Of a DNA stretch of 24,308 nt, positions 7,101-13,721 are shown in pieces. The position numbers and the translations under genes are program-made. The notes beneath the pieces are model-generated. The model saw only the letters and a program-made list of their open reading frames with translations. It ran no database searches and was not told the DNA's origin. The DNA is from a virus: the IMG/VR virus record IMGVR_UViG_3300017757_000152, positions 1 through 24,308 of that record; one strand, given 5' to 3'. The stretch's first letter is position 1. Each line of letters begins with the position of its first letter.

Positions 7101-8129
7101 ACAGATAATGGTAATTGTATAGCTTATGTATATGGTTGTACAGATAGTACAGCGTTTAATTATGACCCATTAGCTAATACAGATAATGGATCATGTATTG
7201 CAGTTATAGAGGGATGTACTAATCCTATTGCTTTAAATTACAATGTAGATGCAAATGTAGATGATTTTAGCTGCATATTACCTATTTATGGTTGTACTGA
7301 TAGTACTGCATTAAACTATGATGAGAATGCTAATGTAGACAACGGCTCATGTATTGCAGTTGTTGAAGGATGTACAGACCCAACTGCTCTTAATTATAAT
7401 GAATTAGCTAACGTAGATGACTTCTCTTGTATACTACCCATTTATGGTTGTACTGATCCAGAAGCATTCAATTATAATGAATTAGCTAATATTGATAATG
7501 ATTCTTGTATACCCGTAGTTTATGGTTGTACTGACGAAACAGCATTTAACTACAATTCAGAAGCAAACACAGAAGACTTTTCATGTATAGAAGTCGTTTA
7601 TGGATGTACAGATGAAAATTCATTTAACTACGACGAAAATGCTAATACGGATAATGGGTCATGTATTGAAATATTAGAGGGCTGTACAGACATAAATGCT
7701 TACAATTATGATGGAAATGCAAACACAGACGATAATTCATGTGAATATGATGCAGAATGTAGTGGGGGGCCAGGAGTCCCATATTGGTTACCTAATGAAT
7801 GTTTTGAATGGGTAATATCAATTGACACAGAATGTTGTACAGGTGATTGGAATTCTTATTGTATTGAATTATATAATTATTGTGACTTAGGGTGGCCTAT
7901 TGATTTAGAAGAATTTTCTTCTGAATTATTAATATACCCTAACCCAGTAATTGACATATTAAATTCAAATAAAGAAATTGATATAAAAGTATATGATATG
8001 ATGGGTAAATTAGTTATTTTTAAAGAAAAAACAAATGAAATAGACATGACTAACTTACCAAGTGGTGTTTATAATTTAAATATTACTTACAATAACCAAA
8101 ATATAAACAATAAAATTATAAAACAATAA
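4185..8129 (+). CDS. giant secreted Cys-rich repeat protein with T9SS type A sorting domain
   Basis: A 1314-aa protein. The start at 4185 is chosen because it gives a clean signal peptide (MKKLLLLLLLPLFIFSQ); an in-frame Met 33 nt earlier would put charged residues in front and overlap the previous gene. After the signal come beta-rich modules with Ca-loop-like motifs DSWGDGL (about residue 77) and DTYGDGM (about 347), and four scattered Cys repeats. A tandem array of about 23 repeats GCTDxxAFNYxxxANTDDGSC follows (residues 597-1186), then a Cys-rich WLPNECFEW/CCTGDW segment. The C-terminal domain (residues 1248-1314) has IYPNPVIDIL, KVYDMMGKLV, DMTNLPSGVYNL and terminal KIIKQ: the T9SS type A sorting signal that anchors proteins to, or releases them from, the Bacteroidetes surface. 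It should pass through Sec and then the host type IX system. Function is unknown; surface display, adhesion or host-coat modification are possibilities. Confidence 0.9.
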   Translation: MKKLLLLLLLPLFIFSQDSWVNVQFDFDGYADEVTWNLYNGTDSIPVASGGGYENGQAEAFHQIILDSGDYTFELLDSWGDGLGYPPDNLGWCLVSNVCQDTLFYASGNYGAMLIESLTIAPCAPPDPPVIGCMDENALNYDESADVNDEFLCEYPACDGLGEWFVDQTCDGGSALLYYNWGANPDNPNCNVIQITYGGQGTNTYSYTTDIDNGIFGIYAGNGQMPPNWEEEFSFQATFADSTQSETILYTPYPCTQGCTDENAPNYNPWATVDDGSCGGQSCDVGYTPLTIDITLDNWPGETGWSFVSGDGSMEITDGTYTFQDVGQTYTYDVCAMEGGFEFIITDTYGDGMAGSTTGGTMDGEVVITGCDGDTITTLSSGTWVNAAQENVGVGFGEVGYSTWLEVPICGGEEAVEGCTDSDYQEFNSSANVDDGSCLNEHIFGCTNENAFNYNPDATQMEIYPNCNYELWIGDAGADGWGNSFLGVVQGDNMWSFTMGPGQYEQTFPIWLETDKPVTFYYFAVGGAQTPPEEVEFQTLHNSFKLTNANGVILLYEGWNPFADNGQGALQPFQPPFFQTYSAMPFCGTLCIPTVLGCTDSTAYNYNEDANTDDGNCIPVVEGCTNDLAFNYNENANTDNGSCVSVIVGCMDEEAFNYNEEANVDDPDSCIPVIEGCMDDTQFNYNQAANTDNGSCEPFIYGCTDPTATNYNEEANTDNFSCIPFIYGCTDPAAFNYNVLANTDDDTCIAVVLGCTDTLAINTDTLANTNFGCIYPILGCTDPTSFNYDVNANTDDGSCEAVVIGCTDPTALNTDTLANTNSGCIYPSLGCTDPDAFNYDVNANVDDGSCEEVIIGCTDPTALNTDTLANTNSGCIYPILGCTDPAAFNYNVLANTNDNSCIEVVLGCTDTLAINTDTLANTNFGCIYPVLGCTDPTMFNYEVNANTDNGSCIPFIYGCTDPTMFNYDINANTDNGNCIAYVYGCTDSTAFNYDPLANTDNGSCIAVIEGCTNPIALNYNVDANVDDFSCILPIYGCTDSTALNYDENANVDNGSCIAVVEGCTDPTALNYNELANVDDFSCILPIYGCTDPEAFNYNELANIDNDSCIPVVYGCTDETAFNYNSEANTEDFSCIEVVYGCTDENSFNYDENANTDNGSCIEILEGCTDINAYNYDGNANTDDNSCEYDAECSGGPGVPYWLPNECFEWVISIDTECCTGDWNSYCIELYNYCDLGWPIDLEEFSSELLIYPNPVIDILNSNKEIDIKVYDMMGKLVIFKEKTNEIDMTNLPSGVYNLNITYNNQNINNKIIKQ
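5973..7742 (+). repeat. tandem coding repeats, about 23 copies of 20-22 aa plus linker
   Basis: The period is about 75-80 nt at the DNA level (20-22-aa core plus a 4-6-aa linker). Each copy reads GCTDxxAxNYxxxANxDxxSC, with two Cys bracketing an acidic, Asn-rich loop that looks suited to metal binding and one disulfide per unit. Within copies 6-13 of the array a second subtype (LNTDTLANTNSGCIYP) alternates with the main type, giving a two-unit higher-order repeat. Synonymous codons differ a lot between copies, so the array is not a fresh expansion. Confidence 0.9.
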
Positions 8130-8147
8130 CGCCTTTTAAAATTAATT

Positions 8148-8158
8148 TATATTTATTA
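8148..8158 (+). promoter_or_regulatory. putative late promoter
   Basis: TATATTTATTA, identical to the motif at 1976 and also followed by G, in the 47-nt gap between the T9SS-cargo gene and the next gene, 29 nt upstream of the ATG at 8177. No terminator hairpin is seen in this gap. Confidence 0.5.
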
Positions 8159-8176
8159 GGGAATAAGACTTATAAA

Positions 8177-9142
8177 ATGGCAAATAATAAATTTCGAGGA
8201 TATACACCTAATTACTCAAAACAAAAAAGAGTAAAAGGAAGCACAAAAGTAGAAAACAGACTAGATCATGTTAACCCATATGAATTTTCAAAAGGTATGG
8301 ACTATGTTTTATCAGAAATGGGATGCGATAGATTATCTGAATCATCACCTGAAGAAAGAATGAAAGCAACAGAAACAGTTTTACACAACTTACAAGAACA
8401 TCCTTCTTATTATTCTGGTATGCTTCAATATGAAAATACATTTTTAAATAAGTCTAAAAAACCATCTTTTAAAAGATGGATAAAAGAATTTCAAGAAGAA
8501 ACTTCAATGAAACCAGCTTCAGGAAAAAATAAACTTAAAGAAGCTATAAAAAACCAAATTAAAAAAAACCTACTAAAAGAACAATCAGATGATTTAGATC
8601 TTGATTTTGAAGACGATGAAGATACAATATCTAAACAAGCTACAAAAGTAGGAAAGAAAAGTGGTAAAGGTATGAAAGGTTTAGATAAAGAAGAAGAAAA
8701 ACTAAGAAATGAAAAAAAATCGTTACAAGATAAAGTACGTCCTTTAGCTCAAGCTTTTAATGCAAAGAAAAAAGGCAAAAAATCATATAATAGAGAAGAT
8801 TACGAATCAGATCTAAAAAAAATAAAAACATCAGATAAATCACCTGTATATAGTGGGGATGGTACAGACCATGTTACTGATAGGATTAAAGCTATTAACA
8901 CAAGATTAGAAGATATAGAAAAAGAAAGAGAAGATATCTTATTAAAAGAAAAAATAGACAGAAGATCAGTAGCAGGAACTCTTATGGATAGAGAAGTCCA
9001 TAAAGAACTATTAAATATAATCAAAGAGTACGGAATAAATTTAAGAGAAGGATCAAGTAAAATTAAACCTTACTATGAAATAGCAAAAATAGCATATATG
9101 GAAGGCTTAACATGTGGACTAGGAGACCCTAATTCTAATTAA
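8177..9142 (+). CDS. hypothetical protein, probably virion- or assembly-related
   Basis: A 321-aa, highly charged, mostly helical protein. The N-terminal third (residues 1-115) looks folded (YTPNYSKQKRV; NPYEFSKGMDYVLSEMGC; FKRWIKEFQEE). The middle contains LKEAIKNQIKKNLLKEQ followed by an acidic run (DDLDLDFEDDED), and the rest is a long coiled coil (DKEEEKLRNEKKSLQDKV; RIKAINTRLEDIEKEREDIL). The C-terminus is compact (LNIIKEYGINLREGSSKIKPYYEIAKIAYMEGL). Similar charged proteins with a 'LKEAIKNQI' helix accompany head and neck genes in marine T4-like phages, but I cannot assign a role. It is the first gene of its block, with a promoter-like motif in front. Confidence 0.6.
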   Translation: MANNKFRGYTPNYSKQKRVKGSTKVENRLDHVNPYEFSKGMDYVLSEMGCDRLSESSPEERMKATETVLHNLQEHPSYYSGMLQYENTFLNKSKKPSFKRWIKEFQEETSMKPASGKNKLKEAIKNQIKKNLLKEQSDDLDLDFEDDEDTISKQATKVGKKSGKGMKGLDKEEEKLRNEKKSLQDKVRPLAQAFNAKKKGKKSYNREDYESDLKKIKTSDKSPVYSGDGTDHVTDRIKAINTRLEDIEKEREDILLKEKIDRRSVAGTLMDREVHKELLNIIKEYGINLREGSSKIKPYYEIAKIAYMEGLTCGLGDPNSN

Positions 9143-9155
9143 AAATAAAAACAAA

Positions 9156-9560
9156 ATGGCAGAATTTAATTACAAAAAATGGATAATAGAAAATAAATAT
9201 GGTAAACTTCCTAATAACGAAGGTAAGAAGAGAGACGTAGATGGAGACGGAGACATAGATTCTGATGATTATCTAGCAGCTAAAGATCAAGCTATAAAAA
9301 AAGCAACAGGTAAAGATAATAAAGATAATATAGATGAGACTCTACAAACAAGATTAAATGAAGATCCTTCTATGTGGTCAGCTATAGGAGGGATAATGGG
9401 ATTACTAGGAACCGCTAGTATAGTAGCTTCTCTAGAAATGATGTCTGAAGATCCAGCAATGCAAGAAAAATACCCTAAAGCAACAGATGCTTTAAAAAAA
9501 ATATTTGGATTTTTAAGAAACACAGGTATAGGATCATCTGTAGGAGGTTATAAAAGATAA
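9156..9560 (+). CDS. small protein with EF-hand/dockerin-like calcium loop and one hydrophobic segment
   Basis: A 134-aa protein. Residues 27-38 read DVDGDGDIDSDDY, an almost ideal Ca-binding loop (DxDxDGxIDxxD) as in dockerin or EF-hand repeats, present once. A hydrophobic stretch at about residues 68-90 (MWSAIGGIMGLLGTASIVASLEMM) may be a membrane or buried helix. The N-terminus (FNYKKWIIENKYGKL) is the type seen in small marine phage structural proteins. A second such loop occurs in the nuclease-like protein at 10385. Function unknown; a virion component stabilised by calcium in seawater is an inference. Confidence 0.6.
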   Translation: MAEFNYKKWIIENKYGKLPNNEGKKRDVDGDGDIDSDDYLAAKDQAIKKATGKDNKDNIDETLQTRLNEDPSMWSAIGGIMGLLGTASIVASLEMMSEDPAMQEKYPKATDALKKIFGFLRNTGIGSSVGGYKR

Positions 9561-9588
9561 AAAACAAAAAACAAAAAACAAAAAAGTT

Positions 9589-9837
9589 ATGATAAAATAT
9601 TTTAAAAGGTTATGGAATGCTCTTTGGAATTCAACAACAATAGATGAGAAAGCTGAAGCAGCATTAAAAGAAACAAAAACTAGGCTTAAAGCAATGAGAA
9701 GAGAGCTAGTAGATGTTAAAAATGCATTTAAAAACGTTGCAAATCAATCTAAAGACGTTCTTGAAGCAGCAAAAGGAAAAAAAAGACGAGGAAGAAAACC
9801 TCGTTATAAAAAATATAAAAAAAGTAAGACTAATTAA
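9589..9837 (+). CDS. small basic protein with C-terminal AT-hook-like tail
   Basis: An 82-aa protein with an N-terminal aromatic patch (MIKYFKRLWNALWNST), a central amphipathic helix (EKAEAALKETKTRLKAMRRELVDVKNAFKNV) and an extremely basic tail KKRRGRKPRYKKYKKSKTN. The tail contains RGRKP, the same element that ends the protein at 814-1152, with KRGRK in the sigma factor at 12914. Binding to DNA, perhaps packaged DNA, is an inference. The 28-nt leader is a run of A-rich heptamers (AAAAAAC repeated) with no Shine-Dalgarno sequence. Confidence 0.6.
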   Translation: MIKYFKRLWNALWNSTTIDEKAEAALKETKTRLKAMRRELVDVKNAFKNVANQSKDVLEAAKGKKRRGRKPRYKKYKKSKTN

Positions 9838-9859
9838 TACAACTTAAAATAAAAAAAAA

Positions 9860-10381
9860 ATGACTTTAAAAGAATTACAAAAAATGATTAAAGAAGAATT
9901 TAATCAATACGTTAATGAACAGGTCCCAGGAATGCCACCAGCACCAGGAGCTCCTGGTATGCCAGCACCACCAATGGGAGGCCCTGGTGTACAAGTAGAT
10001 AATGGAGATATTGATGCTATGGAAGCACCCGCAGGAGGTCCTGATGGAGCTGAAGCTCAACTACAAAAAATATTTGGTATGTTAAAATCTTATTTCGAAG
10101 GAGGTGAAGAAGGAATGGAACCAGAAATGGATGACGAAGAAGAAGTAGACGCAGACCTAGATGCAGGTCCAGATGCGCCTGAAGATATGGTAGAACCAGC
10201 TGGAGATGAAGAAGAAGCACCTATGGAAGAAGCATATGGTGAAAAAACAGGTGGAAATGCAGCAAGCACTTCAGGAAAATATGGAGGTTCATATGGAGCT
10301 ACAGGAGAAGATAAAGGCAATGCTCAATTACACGAAGGTGTAAAATCCCGTTTACAAAAATTGGCTAATATAAAAAGATAA
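9860..10381 (+). CDS. low-complexity Pro/Gly- and acid-rich protein
   Basis: A 173-aa protein. Helix MTLKELQKMIKEEFNQYVNEQ is followed by a Pro/Gly/Ala stretch (VPGMPPAPGAPGMPAPP), a short helix (AQLQKIFGMLKSYF), an acidic run (MEPEMDDEEEVDADLD) and a basic C-terminal end (VKSRLQKLANIKR). The composition is unlike its neighbours, with Gly/Pro/Ala codons raising the local GC. Antisense frames over it are by-products of this bias. The LKELQKMIKEE opening is shared in style with the protein at 17438. It could be a disordered head or scaffold protein; no function can be assigned. Confidence 0.6.
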   Translation: MTLKELQKMIKEEFNQYVNEQVPGMPPAPGAPGMPAPPMGGPGVQVDNGDIDAMEAPAGGPDGAEAQLQKIFGMLKSYFEGGEEGMEPEMDDEEEVDADLDAGPDAPEDMVEPAGDEEEAPMEEAYGEKTGGNAASTSGKYGGSYGATGEDKGNAQLHEGVKSRLQKLANIKR

Positions 10382-10384
10382 GCC

Positions 10385-11569
10385 ATGACTCTCGATGAGT
10401 TAGTATTAGAATGGTCTTATAGAACTCAAAAGGGTTATCCGGCAATGGATAGCCCTTCTGATGTTCAAATTTTAAAAGAAATACTAACAGAATTAAATCT
10501 TCCTACAGATCATATATTTGATCAATTCAACCCTGACAATACAGATTTTATGCATTCATTAGACAAAATTAAAGCTAATGAACCAAAACCAGAAGAAGAA
10601 CCAGAACAAACAGCTGATATTACTAGTACTGGCTTAGACCTTGATAATGATGGAGAAATTGATCCTCCTAAAGAAGGATCTGAAACCTATGATACTGTTA
10701 TTAAAAAACATCTAGTAGAAAATCGTGGTTGGGATCCAAAAAAACCTATACCTACATCTAAACATATTTATCCCTTTCCAGGTAAAGGAGGGAATACTTT
10801 TAACATTAAAGTTAAACCAGATGACTTAAAATGGTGGCAAGAATTTTGGGAACTGACTCCTCCTAAAGAAGGAGAAACAGAAGGAGGAACTAAAGGAGTA
10901 GGAAATGGAGAAGTAGCCCTATATTGGTTATATAATCATTCTAAATCTCCAGTAAATGTATTAGATACAAGAGGAGCAGATAACCCTGATTTAGAATTTA
11001 ATGGCGTAGGAGTTGAAGTAAAAGCTTTTAAATCACATATTGGTAAAAAAAGTTTAGGTCGTTTTGGTCAAGATAGAGAACAATTAAAAATGTTAGGTAT
11101 TATTTTTGGAATTAATGCTTTAACTACAATATTTAAAGGTATCCCAGAAGGTAAAAAGAAAGGACCTAAAGATGTAAATCCTTTAACATGGGATGGAAAA
11201 AATTTAGTAGAAGCTTTTGAAGAAATAATAAAAATACGAACTGTAGATTTTTCCCAATTAGCAGAAATATATGAAATATTCTCACAAATAGAAACTAACC
11301 TAAACTTTTTAGACGACAGATTAGGAGAATATAAAACAGCAGATGAAGGTGCTAGAGCTATGGCTATAGAATTTGTTAGACCTAAAATACAAAGAAAACC
11401 AGGACAAGGAGGTTTTTTAGCTAATTTATTAAAAAACGGAGATTGTAGGTTTTGGGCTATAGATTTTGACAAAATAAATACAAATCCTGATGCTTTAAAC
11501 CATATAAAAACCGCCCAAGGTTCTATGGCTTTAGATTTTGATGCTATTTTTGGTAAAGCCTCTGAATAA
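10385..11569 (+). CDS. PD-(D/E)XK nuclease-like protein
   Basis: A 394-aa protein. The N-terminal region (1-100) is helical, then acidic, and carries a Ca-loop-like LDLDNDGEID (residues 84-93). The central part shows the pattern of PD-(D/E)XK nucleases: GNGEVALYWL (E176), a spacer, then a hairpin DLEFNGVGVEVKAF, giving D202 and E211-x-K213 as putative catalytic residues. The C-terminal half is helical and unassigned. Proteins with this 'GxGE...DLxxNGxxxEVKA' pattern occur in phages and are usually unnamed. Its place between virion-type genes suggests a packaged or assembly-linked nuclease rather than a replication enzyme, but that is inference. It starts 3 nt after the previous gene. Confidence 0.55.
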   Translation: MTLDELVLEWSYRTQKGYPAMDSPSDVQILKEILTELNLPTDHIFDQFNPDNTDFMHSLDKIKANEPKPEEEPEQTADITSTGLDLDNDGEIDPPKEGSETYDTVIKKHLVENRGWDPKKPIPTSKHIYPFPGKGGNTFNIKVKPDDLKWWQEFWELTPPKEGETEGGTKGVGNGEVALYWLYNHSKSPVNVLDTRGADNPDLEFNGVGVEVKAFKSHIGKKSLGRFGQDREQLKMLGIIFGINALTTIFKGIPEGKKKGPKDVNPLTWDGKNLVEAFEEIIKIRTVDFSQLAEIYEIFSQIETNLNFLDDRLGEYKTADEGARAMAIEFVRPKIQRKPGQGGFLANLLKNGDCRFWAIDFDKINTNPDALNHIKTAQGSMALDFDAIFGKASE

Positions 11570-11625
11570 ATATTTGGTTTTCTAAATTTCCCTTATTATA
11601 TACCCCTATAAAATAAAATATTATT

Positions 11626-11856
11626 ATGAAATACGCACGACAAGTACAAGCAAATTTAGAAAGATTAGACCAAAATCTATTAGCTCTTAACAAAATAATA
11701 AGAGCAGGTAAACAACAAGAAGCCATAGAATTTATGGAAAATGGACCCCTTAAGGACGCTTACGAAGACCTCCAAAACATAATAACAATAGCAGGAGGAG
11801 AAGGATCAAGTGGTATAGGAGCTAGTGGTGCACCACAAACAGGCATGTTTCAATAA
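11626..11856 (+). CDS. small helical hypothetical protein
   Basis: A 76-aa protein with a helical N-terminus (MKYARQVQANLERLDQNLLALNKIIRAGKQQEAIEFMEN) and a Gly/Ser-rich flexible tail (GGEGSSGIGASGAPQTGMFQ). Similar short proteins occur next to structural genes in marine T4-like phages. No domain is recognised. A 56-nt gap precedes it (AT-rich, no clear hairpin, no copy of the late motif). Confidence 0.6.
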   Translation: MKYARQVQANLERLDQNLLALNKIIRAGKQQEAIEFMENGPLKDAYEDLQNIITIAGGEGSSGIGASGAPQTGMFQ

Positions 11857-11868
11857 AAAATAAAGGTT

Positions 11869-12654
11869 ATGTTATCAGCAGAAAAAATCCAATCAAATTG
11901 GGATCGTTATTTAAACGAAATAAAAACAAATATATCTAAAGAACGAACAGATATATTAATTCCCTTTTTAGAAAAATTCGAAGATAGAATAATGATGATG
12001 CCTGCAGCAGCTAAGAATTGGCATCATTCAGCATTTGCTGGTGGTTATGTTGACCACGTTTTACGTGTATATGATTGTGCAAATGAATTATATAAAACGT
12101 GGAATAAAATGGGAGGTGATATATCCACATATACCATTGAAGAAATGCATTTTGTCGCTTTATTCCATGATTTAGGCAAGATGGGCCAACAAGAAGGCGA
12201 ATATTATCAACCAAATGATTCTCAATGGCATATAGATAAATTAGGCCAAATTTATAAATTTAACACTGATATCCCTGCTATGAAAATACCAGAACGATCT
12301 TTATTTTTATTACAACAAATAGGGTGTATAGTATCTCAAAATGAATATATAGGAATCAAAATCCATGATGGATTATATGATGAAAGTAATAAATTTTATT
12401 TTATGTCAGGTATGAAAGAGACTAAATTAAGATCACACTTACCTTTACTAATGCACCAAGCAGACCATATGGCAGCTCAAATTGAGTTTGAAATATGGAA
12501 CAATGCAACAGATGCAGTGCCTAAACAATCAAAACCTAAAAATGCATCTAAAGGAGACAAAACTTTAAGAAATGCTAAAAAATTAAATACTAAAAATAAC
12601 CCGAATCTATCTAACGCTACTTTAGACGTTATAGATTCTTTTTTTAAAGACTAA
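11869..12654 (+). CDS. HD-domain metal-dependent phosphohydrolase
   Basis: A 261-aa protein. HD-superfamily metal ligands are visible in order: H63 in GGYVDHVLRV, H100-D101 in ALFHDLGKMG, and D199 in MHQADHMAA. The H...HD...D pattern with the following GK is diagnostic. HD enzymes hydrolyse phosphate esters, often nucleotides or cyclic di-/oligonucleotides; the substrate here cannot be read from sequence. Related HD proteins are frequent in marine T4-like phages. A role in nucleotide-pool control or in removing a host signalling nucleotide is possible. The C-terminus (residues 217-250) is a basic tail. The next gene starts 3 nt after the stop. Confidence 0.8.
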   Translation: MLSAEKIQSNWDRYLNEIKTNISKERTDILIPFLEKFEDRIMMMPAAAKNWHHSAFAGGYVDHVLRVYDCANELYKTWNKMGGDISTYTIEEMHFVALFHDLGKMGQQEGEYYQPNDSQWHIDKLGQIYKFNTDIPAMKIPERSLFLLQQIGCIVSQNEYIGIKIHDGLYDESNKFYFMSGMKETKLRSHLPLLMHQADHMAAQIEFEIWNNATDAVPKQSKPKNASKGDKTLRNAKKLNTKNNPNLSNATLDVIDSFFKD

Positions 12655-12657
12655 ATT

Positions 12658-12912
12658 ATGGGATGGACAATTGCAACAATAATACTTACAATAACAGTAA
12701 CATCATTAAGTTTTGCTCTTTTTAATTTATTGAAAAAAAATGAAGCTTTAGAAGATTTTATAGCAAAACAAAGTGAAGCTATAAATCACTGTGGTATAAG
12801 ACTAAAAGATATAGACAACAAAAATATATTCTACGCAGATGATGAGATAGGATGGTTTTTTGAAGAAGTTAAAAAAATACAAGATGCTTTAAACGAATTT
12901 ACACTTAAATAA
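12658..12912 (+). CDS. small N-terminally membrane-anchored protein
   Basis: An 84-aa protein with a hydrophobic segment at residues 3-25 (WTIATIILTITVTSLSFALFNLL) followed by a charged helical region (KKNEALEDFIAKQSEAINHCG and EVKKIQDALNEFTLK). It is probably anchored in the inner membrane by an uncleaved N-terminal helix, with a short coiled coil on the other side. No known family. It sits tightly between the HD hydrolase and the sigma factor. Confidence 0.6.
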   Translation: MGWTIATIILTITVTSLSFALFNLLKKNEALEDFIAKQSEAINHCGIRLKDIDNKNIFYADDEIGWFFEEVKKIQDALNEFTLK

Positions 12913-12913
12913 T

Positions 12914-13690
12914 ATGCCTAATAAACATAGTTTTATCCCAAAACCCCCTATAGAACCAGTACATACTGGTTCTTCTGTCCCAGGACCTAAAAAGAGAGGA
13001 AGAAAAAGAACAAAAAAAAGATATTTCACTGAAGATACAGACTTAGCTATAAAACAATATTTAGCTTCTTCAAACCAAGATGAAAGAGATTATATTTTTT
13101 CTTCAAGAATACACTATCCCTTCTACAAGCTAGCTGAAAACTTAATTCATACTTTTAAATTTTATTACACAGAAGTAGATGATTTAGAAGATTTAAAGCA
13201 TGAAGTTATTTGTTTTCTTTTAGAAAAATTAGATTATTTTAATCCTGATAAAGGAACAAAAGCTTTTAGTTATTTTTCAATTGTAGGTAAAAATTACCTT
13301 ATATTATATAATAACAATAACTATAAAAAAAAGAAACAAAAAGTAGATCTACTAGCAGCAGATGAAGATGCAGGAGTAATACATCAACTAGGAAGAGATC
13401 AACGCAAAAAAGACATAAAAGAATTTATAGACTACTACACAGAATATGTAGATAAACATATATTTACTTTATTTAAAAAAGATAAAGACCGAAAAGTAGC
13501 GGATGCTATTAATATACTCTTTAAAAGAAGAGAAAATTTAGAAATCTTTAATAAAAAGGCACTATATATTTATATTCGTGAAATGACAGATGTAGATACT
13601 CCTGTAATTACAAAAGTTACAAAAAAACTAAAACAATTACATAAAAATCTACATTACGAATATATCGATACAGGGTATGTAAGAATTTAA
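12914..13690 (+). CDS. gp55-like late-gene sigma factor
   Basis: A 258-aa protein resembling the divergent sigma-70 family factors of T4-like phages (gp55). After a Pro-rich and basic N-terminus (KKRGRKRTKKR), residues about 41-135 look like sigma region 2: DTDLAIKQYLAS, a helix ending FYYTEVDDLEDLKHEVICFLLEKLDYFNPDKG (region 2.1/2.2 core-binding type), then TKAFSYFSIVGKNYLILYNNNN (region 2.3/2.4 type, promoter melting and recognition). No region 4 is obvious, as in gp55, which relies on a sliding-clamp partner. The C-terminal half is charged and helical. It would direct RNA polymerase to late promoters; the recurrent AT motif in this window is the obvious candidate target. It is the last gene of its block. 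Confidence 0.7.
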   Translation: MPNKHSFIPKPPIEPVHTGSSVPGPKKRGRKRTKKRYFTEDTDLAIKQYLASSNQDERDYIFSSRIHYPFYKLAENLIHTFKFYYTEVDDLEDLKHEVICFLLEKLDYFNPDKGTKAFSYFSIVGKNYLILYNNNNYKKKKQKVDLLAADEDAGVIHQLGRDQRKKDIKEFIDYYTEYVDKHIFTLFKKDKDRKVADAINILFKRRENLEIFNKKALYIYIREMTDVDTPVITKVTKKLKQLHKNLHYEYIDTGYVRI

Positions 13691-13696
13691 AAATTC

Positions 13697-13707
13697 CATA
13701 TTTATAA
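13697..13707 (+). promoter_or_regulatory. putative late promoter of the baseplate operon
   Basis: CATATTTATAA is a two-mismatch variant of TATATTTATTA, in the 31-nt gap after the sigma factor and 25 nt upstream of the ATG at 13722. The weaker match lowers confidence. Confidence 0.35.
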
Positions 13708-13721
13708 TAAACATAAAAGAT

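Noticed and set aside
5973-7742. CRISPR-like or non-coding tandem array.
   Set aside because: Periodicity is in protein sequence with in-frame units, divergent synonymous codons and a single uninterrupted reading frame.
8130-8147. Terminator after the T9SS-cargo gene.
   Set aside because: The gap contains TTTTAAAA but no stem of useful length followed by a T-run.
9558-9587. AAAAAAC heptamer repeats before the gene at 9589.
   Set aside because: Only about three copies in an A-rich leader; probably composition and slippage rather than a regulatory repeat.
10017-10320. Antisense frames over the Pro/Gly-rich gene.
   Set aside because: They arise from the biased codons of the + strand gene, have low-complexity Ser/Pro or Leu content and no independent signals.
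11570-11625. Bacteroidetes housekeeping promoter (TAnnTTTG) in the 56-nt gap.
   Set aside because: TAAATATTTGG is near but not a proper match, and no TTTG -33 element at correct spacing was found.
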